A stretch of 64,000 bases of DNA, from contig NZ_FUZF01000022.1 in assembly GCF_900168125.1 (NCBI RefSeq), forward strand, positions 34,937 to 98,936, given 5' to 3'. This DNA is from Sphingobacterium nematocida (GTDB lineage Bacteria > Bacteroidota > Bacteroidia > Sphingobacteriales > Sphingobacteriaceae). Made by a program: the position numbers and the translations under genes. The notes under the pieces were generated by a model. That model made no database searches and was not told the origin of the DNA. It was given only the letters and a program-made list of their open reading frames with translations. Positions 8,186 through 17,582 of this stretch are shown piece after piece (position 1 is the stretch's first letter; each line of letters starts with the position of its first letter).

Positions 8186-9739
8186 TTGGTAAAGGAATTA
8201 ATTATCGATTCGACCCCCGAAAACGGGGTGACTATTGCTTTACTACAGGACAAGCAACTTGTAGAATTAAATAAGGAACAGGTAGACAATCATTTTTCGG
8301 TAGGGGATATATATCTTGGCCGAATCAAGAAAATCATGCCTGGATTGAATGCAGCATTTGTAGATGTAGGCTACGACAAAGATGCCTTTTTGCATTATCT
8401 GGATTTAGGACCGCAAGTACAATCCTTACTTAAGCTTACGCGAGTAGTAAAGAACGGCAGTTATCAAGAGAATCTGCTTAATAGTCTAAAGCTTGAAAAG
8501 GATATCGATAAGGCGGGTAAGATTTCGGAAGTATTAAGCCGGAACGTATTATTGCCTGTACAGATAGCAAAAGAGCCAATATCAACAAAAGGTCCGCGAC
8601 TTAGCTCGGATTTATCCATCGCTGGACGTTTTGTCGTACTTGTGCCTTTTTCAAGTTCTGTTTCCATTTCCAAGAAAATCAAAGGAAGTGCCGAGCGCTC
8701 ACGACTCAAAAAGATTGTAGAAAGTATTAAACCTGCAAACTTTGGAGTCATCATACGTACGGTCTCTGAAGGAAAAGGAGTTGAAGAACTCCAGAAGGAC
8801 CTTCTCGATTTGATTTCGAAGTGGGAGCTTTTTACCAAGCGCCTTAAAAAAGCTGAACCGCCACAGAAAGTCTTAGGCGAAATGGATAGAGCATCTACCA
8901 TTTTGAGAGACTTGCTCACTGACGAGTTCACTCATATATATGTTAATGATCCTGTTATATATGAAGAAACAAAGTCATATGTACAGGAGATTTCGCCGGA
9001 GCTGGAGAAGATTGTAAAACTTTATAAGCATAAAGAGCCAATCTTTGATCACTTTGGTGTCGAAAAGCAGATTAAGGCAGCTTTTGGCAAGACGGTTAAT
9101 TTGCAAGGTGGTGCCTATTTAGTAATAGAACATACGGAGGCATTGCACGTCATTGACGTAAATAGTGGAAACCGGATTGCGAGTAAAGAAAACCAAGAAG
9201 ATAATGCGCTCTTAGTAAACAAGGAAGCAGCAAGAGAAATTGCGAGACAATTACGATTGCGAGACATGGGAGGTATAGTTGTAATAGACTTTATCGACAT
9301 GCACAAGCCTCAAAATAGAAAAGAGCTGTATACCTATCTAAAGGAATGTATGAATGTAGATAGAGCTCGTCATACCATACTTCCGCCGAGTAAATTCGGC
9401 TTGGTACAAATCACGCGACAGCGCGTGCGTCCAGAAATGAGTGTAGTGACAAATGAGAAGTGTCCTGCTTGTGATGGTACGGGAGAAATTAGGTCAAGTA
9501 TAGTATTGCTTGATGACATTGAAAACAACTTGAGTTTTATTCTCGAAGAGCAAAACGAAAAGGGAGTATCGTTATGTGTACACCCTTATATAGATGCCTA
9601 CATTAAATCTGGGTTTATCTCTAAGCGAGTCAAGTGGTTTTTGAAATATGGGAAATGGATAAAGGTAAAACCTGTTCAATCCTATTATTTAACAGAATTT
9701 CATTTCTTCAATTCAAAGGATGAAGAGATAAAATTATAA
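8186..9739 (+). CDS. rng: ribonuclease E/G family, RNase G
   Basis: A 517-residue endoribonuclease. An S1 RNA-binding region near residues 35-130 (VGDIYLGRIKKIMPGLNAAFVDVG) is followed by the RNase E/G catalytic domain with the metal-binding aspartates in HVIDVNSG and IVVIDFIDMH. A Zn-link CPACDGTG follows. No long C-terminal scaffold is present, as expected for RNase G, which processes rRNA and decays mRNA. The only start that fits the family N-terminus (VKELIIDS) is TTG at 8186; no in-frame ATG exists nearby. Its own terminator is at 9749. Confidence 0.93.
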   Translation: MVKELIIDSTPENGVTIALLQDKQLVELNKEQVDNHFSVGDIYLGRIKKIMPGLNAAFVDVGYDKDAFLHYLDLGPQVQSLLKLTRVVKNGSYQENLLNSLKLEKDIDKAGKISEVLSRNVLLPVQIAKEPISTKGPRLSSDLSIAGRFVVLVPFSSSVSISKKIKGSAERSRLKKIVESIKPANFGVIIRTVSEGKGVEELQKDLLDLISKWELFTKRLKKAEPPQKVLGEMDRASTILRDLLTDEFTHIYVNDPVIYEETKSYVQEISPELEKIVKLYKHKEPIFDHFGVEKQIKAAFGKTVNLQGGAYLVIEHTEALHVIDVNSGNRIASKENQEDNALLVNKEAAREIARQLRLRDMGGIVVIDFIDMHKPQNRKELYTYLKECMNVDRARHTILPPSKFGLVQITRQRVRPEMSVVTNEKCPACDGTGEIRSSIVLLDDIENNLSFILEEQNEKGVSLCVHPYIDAYIKSGFISKRVKWFLKYGKWIKVKPVQSYYLTEFHFFNSKDEEIKL

Positions 9740-9748
9740 AGAGATTAA

Positions 9749-9779
9749 AAAAGCTCCTCAATTTACTTGAGGAGCTTTT
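9749..9779. terminator. terminator between RNase G and Rrf2 genes
   Basis: AAAAGCTCCTCAA pairs with TTGAGGAGCTTTT (13 bp, 5-nt loop) and is flanked by A and T runs, so it can act in both directions for the convergent genes. Confidence 0.85.
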
Positions 9780-9811
9780 CTTTTACGTAACGGTTAAACT
9801 ATACTATAAAC

Positions 9812-10246
9812 CTAATCCAAACTCAATTCCTTTTCTTTATTAATTAAATGGGCGACACTGGTGTCGTTTAAGATCTGTAGCATGGCATTACGCACATCTA
9901 CAAAGGTGTCTCGAATGCCACAGGCATGTTCTTCGGTACATTCTTCACAGGATCTGTAGAAATTAAGACTAACACAAGGTAACAAAGCAATAGGCCCATC
10001 AATGAGGCGCATTACCTGAGATAGATAAATGTCTTCTGGGGCCTTATTTAGGCTGTAACCACCACCGGCACCTTTTTTAGAGTACAAAATCCCTGCGTTG
10101 CGCATTTCCAACAGGATTTGTTCCAAAAACTTTTTGGGGATACGTTCCTCCTCTGCTATCTTGACAATTTGCATCGGCTCATTGCCATAATTCCGACCTA
10201 GCACCATGAGGGCTTTTATCGCATATTTAGTTTTCTTCGAAATCAT
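9812..10246 (-). CDS. Rrf2-family transcriptional regulator
   Basis: 144 residues with an N-terminal winged helix typical of Rrf2 (MISKKTKYAIKALMVLGRNY, then IPKKFLEQILLEMRNAGILYSKKGAGGGYSL split over residues 36-66). Four cysteines in the C-terminal half (C92, then SCEEC, then HAC) could hold an iron-sulfur cluster as in IscR/NsrR. It probably senses Fe-S status, redox or NO and represses or activates its targets; the signal is not determinable here. Single gene, transcribed toward RNase G. Confidence 0.88.
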   Translation of the reverse strand: MISKKTKYAIKALMVLGRNYGNEPMQIVKIAEEERIPKKFLEQILLEMRNAGILYSKKGAGGGYSLNKAPEDIYLSQVMRLIDGPIALLPCVSLNFYRSCEECTEEHACGIRDTFVDVRNAMLQILNDTSVAHLINKEKELSLD

Positions 10247-10293
10247 AATCTGTATTCTGTAGCCTCAAAAATACGAAATAATACGACAACTTA

Positions 10294-11934
10294 CTATTGT
10301 CCCAAGACCTCAACAATGGTGTGACCTATATTACCGTTAGGCTCCATAACATGAAGCAACGATGCTAGCGTAGGAGCAATGTCTACGACTTGAACGGATC
10401 GATTGCTCACACCAGGTTTGATACCCCAGCCCATAAATAATAATGGGATGTGTGAGTCGTAAGAAGACCATACACCATGTGTGGTGCCTGTACTACGTGG
10501 AGTGCCTGAATACCACTGCGGTTCTGCGATAATCTGGATAGCTCCACTATTTTTGCGGTTGTACCCATTGATTATTTTCTCGCGTATAGGGGCTGGTAAA
10601 AACATGTTTTCTCCCTCTTCCATATCCACTACGTAGGCAATACCGTCCTGGCTTTTTAGATTTTTAATGATGGTTCTTTTTACCTGATTTATGTCTAGAT
10701 CCAGCGAATCAATTAATTTATAGTCTAGATGAACCTGATAATTCATCAAGCTACGGACAAGTTTATCGGAACCGAATTTTCCCTGTAATTCGTTATTTAA
10801 TTCACGCTGTATCTGCCTAGTAAAGAGATAGCCTCCATTTCCTTTTTGGTCGGTATAGTATAACGGATTATAAGAAGCTGCGTGGTCGGCTGTCAAGAAA
10901 AAAGTATAATTCCCTTTACCGACAGTCTTATCTAGATAAGCTAAAAAGTCTGCAATATCGCGATCTAGGCGTAAATAGGTGTCTTCAATCTCTACGGCAG
11001 ATAAAGAATAACGGTGCCCAACGTAATCTGTAGCCGATAGACTGACGCAAAGAAAATCTGTGTTATTTGTTAGGTTGTTTCCCAAGTTTTCATGCTCGAT
11101 TGCCGCTTTTGCAAAATCGAGTGTCAACGTATTCCCCTGTGGTGTTGTTTTTATCAATTCATAGCCTGCATCTTTCATCAGTTCCGATGTTTTTCTTGGA
11201 AATGTTGGAGATTTTTCGCCAGGCCATTTACCTTCATAGACGTTGTCGTCGGCAATACTATTTGTATAGGTTTTGAGCGGATATAGCGTATTCCAGTCTT
11301 GCTTAAGGTATTTTTCAGGAAGCTTCTGTTTGTTGAATTTACTGACCCATTTCGGTAGGTCTTTCATATAGAAGGTGCTGGATATCCAGTCTCCTGATTT
11401 GGCTTCAAACCAGTAAGCAGCATCAGCAAAGTGTCCTGCAGGGAGGATACCACCGCGGTCTTTAATGGCGATACCAATTACCTTTGATTGAAAGTTGGTC
11501 GCCAATTTGAGTTGATCGGTGATTGTAGATGCCAATAGATTTCGAGGAGATTGTTTTCCCTCTTTCTCTGTTGTGCCTACTCCCTGTACATTGTCATCTT
11601 GCGTACAATACATAGGTTGGCCAGTAGATTGGATGATCCAATCGTTGCCGGCAATACCGTGAATAGACGGAACGGAACCCGTATATACCGAGCTATGTCC
11701 GATAGCAGTGTAGGTTGGTATATAATTTATTAACGTATTTTCACAAGAAAATCCCTCCTTAAGAATCCTTTTAAATCCATCGTTGCCATAGCGGTCTGCA
11801 AAGCGGTATAAATAATCCCAGCGCATTTGGTCTACCATCAATCCGACTACCAATTTAGGCCGTTCTACTTGAGCGTTTACATCTTTGACAGCCGTCAAAG
11901 CAAGTGCAAAAAAGAAGATAATATATTTTCTCAT
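10294..11934 (-). CDS. pafA: PafA-type alkaline phosphatase
   Basis: A 546-residue exported enzyme with signal peptide MRKYIIFFFALALTAVKDVNA. It closely follows the phosphate-irrepressible alkaline phosphatase PafA of Bacteroidota. RPKLVVGLMVDQMRWDYLY carries a metal-binding Asp; HSSVYTGSVPSIHGIAGNDW carries the Thr nucleophile and substrate Asn. IKDRGGILPAGH holds the Lys/Arg pair for phosphate contact. DYVGH, TADHAAS and GTTHGVW supply further metal ligands. It hydrolyses phosphomonoesters in the periplasm using two zinc ions. Monocistronic by spacing. Confidence 0.93.
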   Translation of the reverse strand: MRKYIIFFFALALTAVKDVNAQVERPKLVVGLMVDQMRWDYLYRFADRYGNDGFKRILKEGFSCENTLINYIPTYTAIGHSSVYTGSVPSIHGIAGNDWIIQSTGQPMYCTQDDNVQGVGTTEKEGKQSPRNLLASTITDQLKLATNFQSKVIGIAIKDRGGILPAGHFADAAYWFEAKSGDWISSTFYMKDLPKWVSKFNKQKLPEKYLKQDWNTLYPLKTYTNSIADDNVYEGKWPGEKSPTFPRKTSELMKDAGYELIKTTPQGNTLTLDFAKAAIEHENLGNNLTNNTDFLCVSLSATDYVGHRYSLSAVEIEDTYLRLDRDIADFLAYLDKTVGKGNYTFFLTADHAASYNPLYYTDQKGNGGYLFTRQIQRELNNELQGKFGSDKLVRSLMNYQVHLDYKLIDSLDLDINQVKRTIIKNLKSQDGIAYVVDMEEGENMFLPAPIREKIINGYNRKNSGAIQIIAEPQWYSGTPRSTGTTHGVWSSYDSHIPLLFMGWGIKPGVSNRSVQVVDIAPTLASLLHVMEPNGNIGHTIVEVLGQ

Positions 11935-12023
11935 TGGAATAACTGTTTTAAAGGCAATGAAGCGTCTCTAAAAAGTGATTTAGAAGAACACCACATCTGT
12001 TTAAGGTTTTGTTGAAATACAAA

Positions 12024-14828
12024 TTAACCCTTTTTAAGGTGATTAATAAGAAATTGACCAGTAAAACTTTCTTTACAAGACGTTAGATTTTCTGGAGTGC
12101 CAGCAAAAACAACCTGTCCACCATTTTCGCCACCACCGGGACCGATATCGATGACCCAGTCTGCAGACTTAATCATATCCATATTATGCTCTATCACCAG
12201 TATGCTATTACCTAATGCAATCAGTGCGTCGAAAGACTTGAGTAATTTCTGTATATCATTAAAGTGTAGGCCTGTTGTCGGTTCATCGAAAATAAACAAG
12301 GTTTTCTTACTGTTATTCCCTTTGATTAAGAAGGAGGCCAGTTTTATCCGTTGAGCCTCTCCTCCGGATAGTGTGCTAGAAGATTGCCCCAACTTGATAT
12401 ACCCCAAACCAACATCCTGTAAAGGTTGTAATTTTGCCAGTACTTTCGGTTGATCTTTGAAGAAAATCAGTGCCTCATCTACGCTAAGTTCGAGGATATC
12501 TGATACCGATTTTTCTTGGTATTGTACATCTAAGACATGTTGTTTAAATCGCTTACCACCACAGGCTTCACATGGCAGTACAATGTCGGCCATAAATTGC
12601 ATTTCAATTTTTACCTCACCGTCTCCTTGGCAGATATCACAGCGCCCGCCTTCTACATTGAATGAAAAAGCCGCTGGTTTTAATCCTCCGGCTTTTGCAG
12701 CAGGAAGGTTGGCGTACAATGCACGGATTTCATCCCAAGCTTTCACGTAGGTGACTGGATTGGAACGAGAAGATCGGCCTATTGGATTCTGATCCACCAT
12801 TTCTACTTGTTCAATCTGTTGGATATCACCTTCTATGCCATCAAACTGCCCGGTTTGTTCACCCGAGTAATTACCCATGGTCTTCTGAAGAGCTGGGTAA
12901 AGGATGCGTTTTACCAGTGATGTTTTGCCAGAGCCAGAGACACCAGTCACCACAGTAAATACATGAAGTGGAAAATCTACTGTAACACCTTTTAAATTAT
13001 TCTCTCTGGCTCCTTTTATAGTGATAGCATCAGTCCATTTGCGCCGGTGTTGGGGTATCGCAATTTCCATCTTACCACTTAGGTATTGTCCTGTGAGTGA
13101 TTTTTTATCTTTTAGAATCTGTTCGTAGTTTCCGGAAAAAATGAGCTCACCTCCATTGATGCCAGCCTCAGGTCCAATGTCAATCAGATAGTCTGCAGCT
13201 TCCATCATTTCCTGCTCGTGTTCGACAACGATCACCGTGTTGCCAATATCGCGTAGCGACTTCAGCACAGTAATAAGCTTTTGGGTATCTTTAGGATGAA
13301 GACCGATACTGGGTTCATCCAGTACATAAATAGATCCAACCAAGGAACTACCAAGAGATGTCGCTAAATTGATCCGTTGTGATTCTCCTCCGGAGAGGGT
13401 ATTACTGAGACGATTCAAGGTTAGGTAACTCAAACCTACATCACACAAAAACTGAATGCGGTTTATGATCTCCCATAACAGACGCTTAGCAATCTTGGCA
13501 TCATTTGCTGAGAGGTTCAAACTGTTGAAAAACAGCAACGCTTGATCTATAGGAAGCAACACAAGATCTACAATAGACTTGCCCGCGATTTTGACATAAG
13601 TAGCGTCTTTACGTAGGCGACTGCCTTTACATTCTGGACAGTCAGTTTTACCACGGTAGCGAGAGAGCATGACCCGATATTGAATTTTATAGGTCTGTTC
13701 TTCTAGCTCTTGGAAAAAATCATTCAAGCCTCTGAAATATTTATTACCTGTCCAGAGTAATTCTTGTTGCGCTGTTGTCAAATCAGCATAAGCCCGATGT
13801 ATAGGGAAATCAAATTTTATAGCGGTAGCAACAAGGGCATCAAGCCAAGTGCCCATTTTTTCACCGCGCCAAGGCGCTAACGCACCATCGTATACTGACT
13901 TGCTTTTATCGGGAATGACCAAGTCAGGGTCAATGCCGATTACCTTGCCATATCCCTCGCAACGGCGACAAGCACCAAAAGGGTTGTTAAAACTGAAAAA
14001 GTTAGGTGTAGGCTCTTCAAATGTGATGCCGTCTAGTTCAAACTTATCGGAAAATGAAAAGCGTTGTCCTTCGATATCTACAGCACATTCACCTTTCCCT
14101 TCAAAATATGCCGTCTGTATCGAATCCGCAAGACGAGTAGTTGTATCATCTTCGCCATCTAGGCGGATTCGGTCTATTACAATTTCAATATCCCCCTCTT
14201 TAAAACTTTTGTTCGAAACCGATTTATCTTCAATAATTGACTCTACTTTTTCTACCTTGCCGTTAAAAAAAACACGGACAAATCCCTTTTGGAGTAGTAA
14301 AGACAATTCCTCTTTTAATTTGCGACCATTGGTCGGGTGTAAGGGGCTGAATAGCGTGATGGTGGAGTCTACAGGGTAAGTTAAAATTTTATCCACAATA
14401 GAAGAAACGGAATCCTTAGACACGACCTCGCCTGAAACGGGTGAGTAGGTTTTCCCAATACGGGCAAAAAGTAGTTTGAGGTAGTCATAAATCTCTGTAG
14501 ATGTCCCTACGGTAGATCTTGGATTGCTTGTGATCACTTTTTGTTCAATAGCAATTGCTGGGGCGATACCTTTAATATAATCCACTTCCGGTTTGTGCAT
14601 TCTCCCCATAAATTGGCGTGCATAGGAAGATAAACTCTCCACATAACGACGCTGCCCTTCGGCATACAAGGTGTCAAAAGCCAAAGACGATTTGCCAGAA
14701 CCGGACATGCCTGTGATCACGACCAGTTTGTTTTTTGGAATGTCAACATCGATGTTTTTCAGGTTGTTGACACGTGCCCCTTTGATTTGGATATGAGATT
14801 TTGGATTGTGCTCCTTCTTATTTTGCAT
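12024..14828 (-). CDS. uvrA: UvrA, excinuclease ABC subunit A
   Basis: Damage-recognition ATPase of nucleotide excision repair, about 934 residues. There are two ABC modules: Walker A GMSGSGKSS and GVSGSGKTS, and signatures LSGGESQRI and LSGGEAQRI. Zinc-finger cysteines are visible in ACRRCEGYG / CPECKGSR and CDICQGDGE / CEACGGKR. I choose the ATG at 14828; the in-frame TTG at 14837 overlaps a -7 promoter element (14835-14842). With that promoter, transcription would start at or next to the ATG, so the mRNA may be leaderless. Confidence 0.95.
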   Translation of the reverse strand: MQNKKEHNPKSHIQIKGARVNNLKNIDVDIPKNKLVVITGMSGSGKSSLAFDTLYAEGQRRYVESLSSYARQFMGRMHKPEVDYIKGIAPAIAIEQKVITSNPRSTVGTSTEIYDYLKLLFARIGKTYSPVSGEVVSKDSVSSIVDKILTYPVDSTITLFSPLHPTNGRKLKEELSLLLQKGFVRVFFNGKVEKVESIIEDKSVSNKSFKEGDIEIVIDRIRLDGEDDTTTRLADSIQTAYFEGKGECAVDIEGQRFSFSDKFELDGITFEEPTPNFFSFNNPFGACRRCEGYGKVIGIDPDLVIPDKSKSVYDGALAPWRGEKMGTWLDALVATAIKFDFPIHRAYADLTTAQQELLWTGNKYFRGLNDFFQELEEQTYKIQYRVMLSRYRGKTDCPECKGSRLRKDATYVKIAGKSIVDLVLLPIDQALLFFNSLNLSANDAKIAKRLLWEIINRIQFLCDVGLSYLTLNRLSNTLSGGESQRINLATSLGSSLVGSIYVLDEPSIGLHPKDTQKLITVLKSLRDIGNTVIVVEHEQEMMEAADYLIDIGPEAGINGGELIFSGNYEQILKDKKSLTGQYLSGKMEIAIPQHRRKWTDAITIKGARENNLKGVTVDFPLHVFTVVTGVSGSGKTSLVKRILYPALQKTMGNYSGEQTGQFDGIEGDIQQIEQVEMVDQNPIGRSSRSNPVTYVKAWDEIRALYANLPAAKAGGLKPAAFSFNVEGGRCDICQGDGEVKIEMQFMADIVLPCEACGGKRFKQHVLDVQYQEKSVSDILELSVDEALIFFKDQPKVLAKLQPLQDVGLGYIKLGQSSSTLSGGEAQRIKLASFLIKGNNSKKTLFIFDEPTTGLHFNDIQKLLKSFDALIALGNSILVIEHNMDMIKSADWVIDIGPGGGENGGQVVFAGTPENLTSCKESFTGQFLINHLKKG

Positions 14829-14834
14829 AACTTT

Positions 14835-14842
14835 CAAAGTTA
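14835..14842 (-). promoter_or_regulatory. -7 element upstream of uvrA
   Basis: On the minus strand the sequence reads TAACTTTG, a match to TAnnTTTG, ending 6 bp before the uvrA ATG. A TTG 16 bp upstream is a poorly spaced -33. Confidence 0.45.
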
Positions 14843-15172
14843 CGCATTTCTAAGACGCCAAGCGAAGGGACTCCCGCTATTTTTTTCTGAAAGTGTTTGT
14901 TCTTTAAGGACATCAAGAACTTTTTTCATCACAGTGTTCTTTATCGTAGGCATTCAAGAGCTCACCCGCTACAATCGGGTTCGGTTCATGCCTGTTGGTG
15001 ATCCAGTGGAATCATGAAAGTTTTTATTGATTAAGCGATGCGTTTGTATTCCCAGAGAATCTTTTACAGTTAACAGACCTTCGGATACTCGGGAACCTTG
15101 TGGAGTACTTATTTCGCTGGTGCTGAGTGACGTTTAATTTCAATTGAGCTCAGGTTAACAACAAATTCGGAT
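14843..15172. other. intergenic stretch without a recognisable gene
   Basis: About 330 bp between uvrA and the SRPBCC gene. One minus-strand frame has only two stops in roughly 95 codons (about 15135-14850) and the opposite strand has a 76-codon open frame, but neither product resembles a family I know. It may be a decayed gene or chance. No tRNA or strong hairpin seen. Confidence 0.4.
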
Positions 15173-15180
15173 TAGGTTTG
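15173..15180 (+). promoter_or_regulatory. -7 element of the SRPBCC gene
   Basis: TAGGTTTG matches TAnnTTTG and lies 30 bp before the ATG at 15210. No well-spaced TTG is visible upstream. Confidence 0.4.
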
Positions 15181-15209
15181 TTAATAACAAGGAACAAAGA
15201 CTATAAATA

Positions 15210-15629
15210 ATGAAACTTGTAGCAATAGAAGCTCACATCAATGCGCGTGTAGAGACCGTATGGAATGCTTACAACTCTGCTGAGGATATTATGCAGTGGA
15301 ACCATGCTTCGGACGATTGGCATTGTACCAGTTCTATCAATGATCTGCGAATAGGCGGAAAGTTTAAAAATCGGATGGAGGCTAAAGACGGTAGTTTCGC
15401 GTTTGATTTTGAAGGTGTTTATACCGAATTGAAACCCTTTAAGAGAATAGCCTATACCATGTCTGATGGTCGGAAAGTCGAAATGGATTTCGAGTCAGAC
15501 CAACAACACACAAGATTGTATATTCGCTTCGAACCAGAAACTGAAAATCCAGTAGATATGCAACGAGACGGTTGGCAGGCTATTTTGGATAACTTTAAAA
15601 AGTACGTTGAATCCGTATACTCGACCTAA
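15210..15629 (+). CDS. SRPBCC / AHSA1-domain protein
   Basis: 139 residues forming one START-like (SRPBCC) domain of the activator-of-Hsp90-ATPase-1 type. ARVETVWNAYNSAEDIMQWNHASDDW is the usual N-terminal region, GGKFKNRMEAKDGSFAFDFEGVYTELKPFKRIAY the middle, and RDGWQAILDNFKKYVE the C-terminal helix. These proteins bind hydrophobic ligands in a deep cavity; the ligand is unknown. It stands alone between divergent uvrA and the convergent gingipain-fold gene. Confidence 0.88.
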   Translation: MKLVAIEAHINARVETVWNAYNSAEDIMQWNHASDDWHCTSSINDLRIGGKFKNRMEAKDGSFAFDFEGVYTELKPFKRIAYTMSDGRKVEMDFESDQQHTRLYIRFEPETENPVDMQRDGWQAILDNFKKYVESVYST

Positions 15630-15671
15630 GATAATATCTTATCGATTTAATATTGCTTTTTGTTGGCTTTC

Positions 15672-17582
15672 CTATGGATATATATACCCCAGCGTCATTA
15701 GGGTTCGTCCTATTTCGTTTTTTAATTCTTTGGGAATCTTGGTTTTTAGAATAGCTTGACAATTCAAGATAATATTATTTCGTTCCCGTGAATATATAAA
15801 ATCCCCGATTATACCAGTCAGGGCGACTCGGAGTTCAATAGTTTCGTTTTTATCGGCTATTAAAGCGAGGTAAGAGCGAATGTGTTCGTGGTAATTACCG
15901 CTTCGTAACAAGTTTAGCTGTGCAAGACGTTCGACGGTGGGGGCAGCTTTATCCAATAGTTTTTCTAAGGCAAGTTCTGAAGCGTTCTTTTGTGAAAAGG
16001 AGGATCTAATCGCGGTTATTTCTTCCTCCTTGCCGATTCGGTTACTACTCCGCAGAGCCTGGGTTAGAGACGCTTCGACCAAGCGTTTGTCGAATACATC
16101 AAGAGCTTTATTAACAGTTTGTTGTACACGTAATCTTGATTTGTCATTTATCGAGACATAGGCTAAAGGAGCTATTAGCGAGGTATCTCCAATCTTAGCT
16201 GCATAATTTGCGGATTGCTGGGCAATCATTTCATATTCATCTGTCAGTCCTTTTGATACAGCTGTTGCGAAATCGTCATTGTTGCAGGCCGCCAACAGAT
16301 AGAGCGCTTGTAGTCGCACAGTGCGGTAAGGCGAATTGTTGAATTCTGATAATAGCGTTTTAGAAAAATCCGAACCTTTAGAGTCCAACTTTGATAATGC
16401 TAGGTTTTGATAGGTTGGATTGTTCTTTTTTATTAAGTTAGTCCAATACGTATTATTGTTTTCAGAGGCGATCTTTTCATTCAATTTTTCAGTATCCAGA
16501 GTGCGGAAATGAGAAGTGGGATCGCCAAATAGGTGAGTTCCTAGTGCTAAGTTTAAGTTGTGTACATGGCCCAGTCTTACGCCATAGGAGAGCAAACCAA
16601 TTGCATTTATAGACCATCCCTCTTTAGAAATCGATCCCGAATTTGCCCATGTAGCGATTGTATTACCCGAATTGAAAATATAATTGGCGGCTGTATAGTC
16701 GAAGTGGTTAAAAGCTCCAGCTGAATCAATATCTAAAAATATATACTGAGGTTGTGTAATCTGACGATTGATCGCAGAATGAGTGAACGCCGGAGTAGAG
16801 TCTGCTCTGAGGAAAAATAGATCAACCTCCTTTCTGTACATTTCATTAGCGATCAGGTTTGCGTCAAAATCTAACTGTTTTAGGTCTCCAACTTGTTTCT
16901 TTAAAAACGGGAAATATTCTTTATAAGCTTTAAGCTCGTCTTTTAGGGCGATCGGACAACCAGAATAGAACTTTGCTTCTGTGGATGTAACAACGTGGTC
17001 TAGAATATTGTCTCTTCGCATGCGTGAAACTTTTGCGAGATAGCTATTCAGCGCCTCATATGTCTCTTCTTTACGGAGTTTCGGATAATAAATGCGGGCG
17101 GAATATATACTTGGATATAGTCTACTAGGGGAAATTGCCAGATTGTAGAAATGAACTAATTTCTGGTTGTCGTCTTGTTTTACATATTCAAAATTAAGAC
17201 TAAAATCATCATAAAAGCGATCGGAAGCTATTCCAGATTGGTTTCTGTGACTATTATTCAAAATAACCGGGATAGGTATGTCACCAATGAAGACAACACC
17301 CTCTAATGACTGTTTTGTTTTGTAGAGTTTCAGAATCTCTTTCTTGACATCATCTGGCCGAGCAAATGTGCCTGAAATAATGTAAGTTGGAGTCCCATCA
17401 CTCTCTACTGCTTTTTGATAAACCTTTACTGCATCTTTTGTGTGTAAATACGATTCTTCATCAATTACAATAGCAAAAGCTTTATTGGTAGACGTTAGTG
17501 TCGGTTTTTCAATTTTCAACTGCGCATAACTCGATAGCAGCGTACAGAAAAAAGCTAGGAGAGATAAGAAATGCTTGTACAT
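15672..17582 (-). CDS. exported gingipain-fold (C25-like) protein with HEAT repeats, copy 2
   Basis: 636 residues with signal peptide MYKHFLSLLAFFCTLLSSYA. The N-terminal two thirds resemble the caspase-like fold of C25 peptidases: GVVFIGDIPIPVIL, ASDRFYDDF and THLFGDPTSHFRTLD (usually followed by the end of the peptidase domain). The C-terminal part (about 385-630) is helical and HEAT-like. The regions expected to hold the catalytic His and Cys read differently (DIDSAGAF where DxCxNG is usual), so the protein may be a non-catalytic relative. Its ATG overlaps the stop of its upstream paralogue (TAATG), implying translational coupling. Confidence 0.65.
   Translation of the reverse strand: MYKHFLSLLAFFCTLLSSYAQLKIEKPTLTSTNKAFAIVIDEESYLHTKDAVKVYQKAVESDGTPTYIISGTFARPDDVKKEILKLYKTKQSLEGVVFIGDIPIPVILNNSHRNQSGIASDRFYDDFSLNFEYVKQDDNQKLVHFYNLAISPSRLYPSIYSARIYYPKLRKEETYEALNSYLAKVSRMRRDNILDHVVTSTEAKFYSGCPIALKDELKAYKEYFPFLKKQVGDLKQLDFDANLIANEMYRKEVDLFFLRADSTPAFTHSAINRQITQPQYIFLDIDSAGAFNHFDYTAANYIFNSGNTIATWANSGSISKEGWSINAIGLLSYGVRLGHVHNLNLALGTHLFGDPTSHFRTLDTEKLNEKIASENNNTYWTNLIKKNNPTYQNLALSKLDSKGSDFSKTLLSEFNNSPYRTVRLQALYLLAACNNDDFATAVSKGLTDEYEMIAQQSANYAAKIGDTSLIAPLAYVSINDKSRLRVQQTVNKALDVFDKRLVEASLTQALRSSNRIGKEEEITAIRSSFSQKNASELALEKLLDKAAPTVERLAQLNLLRSGNYHEHIRSYLALIADKNETIELRVALTGIIGDFIYSRERNNIILNCQAILKTKIPKELKNEIGRTLMTLGYIYP

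Noticed and set aside
14787..15135. Open frames on both strands between uvrA and the SRPBCC gene (for example a 29-codon frame 14929-14850 on the minus strand)
   Set aside because: Products are not recognisable, frames are broken by stops or overlap the uvrA promoter; could be a decayed gene but support is too weak.
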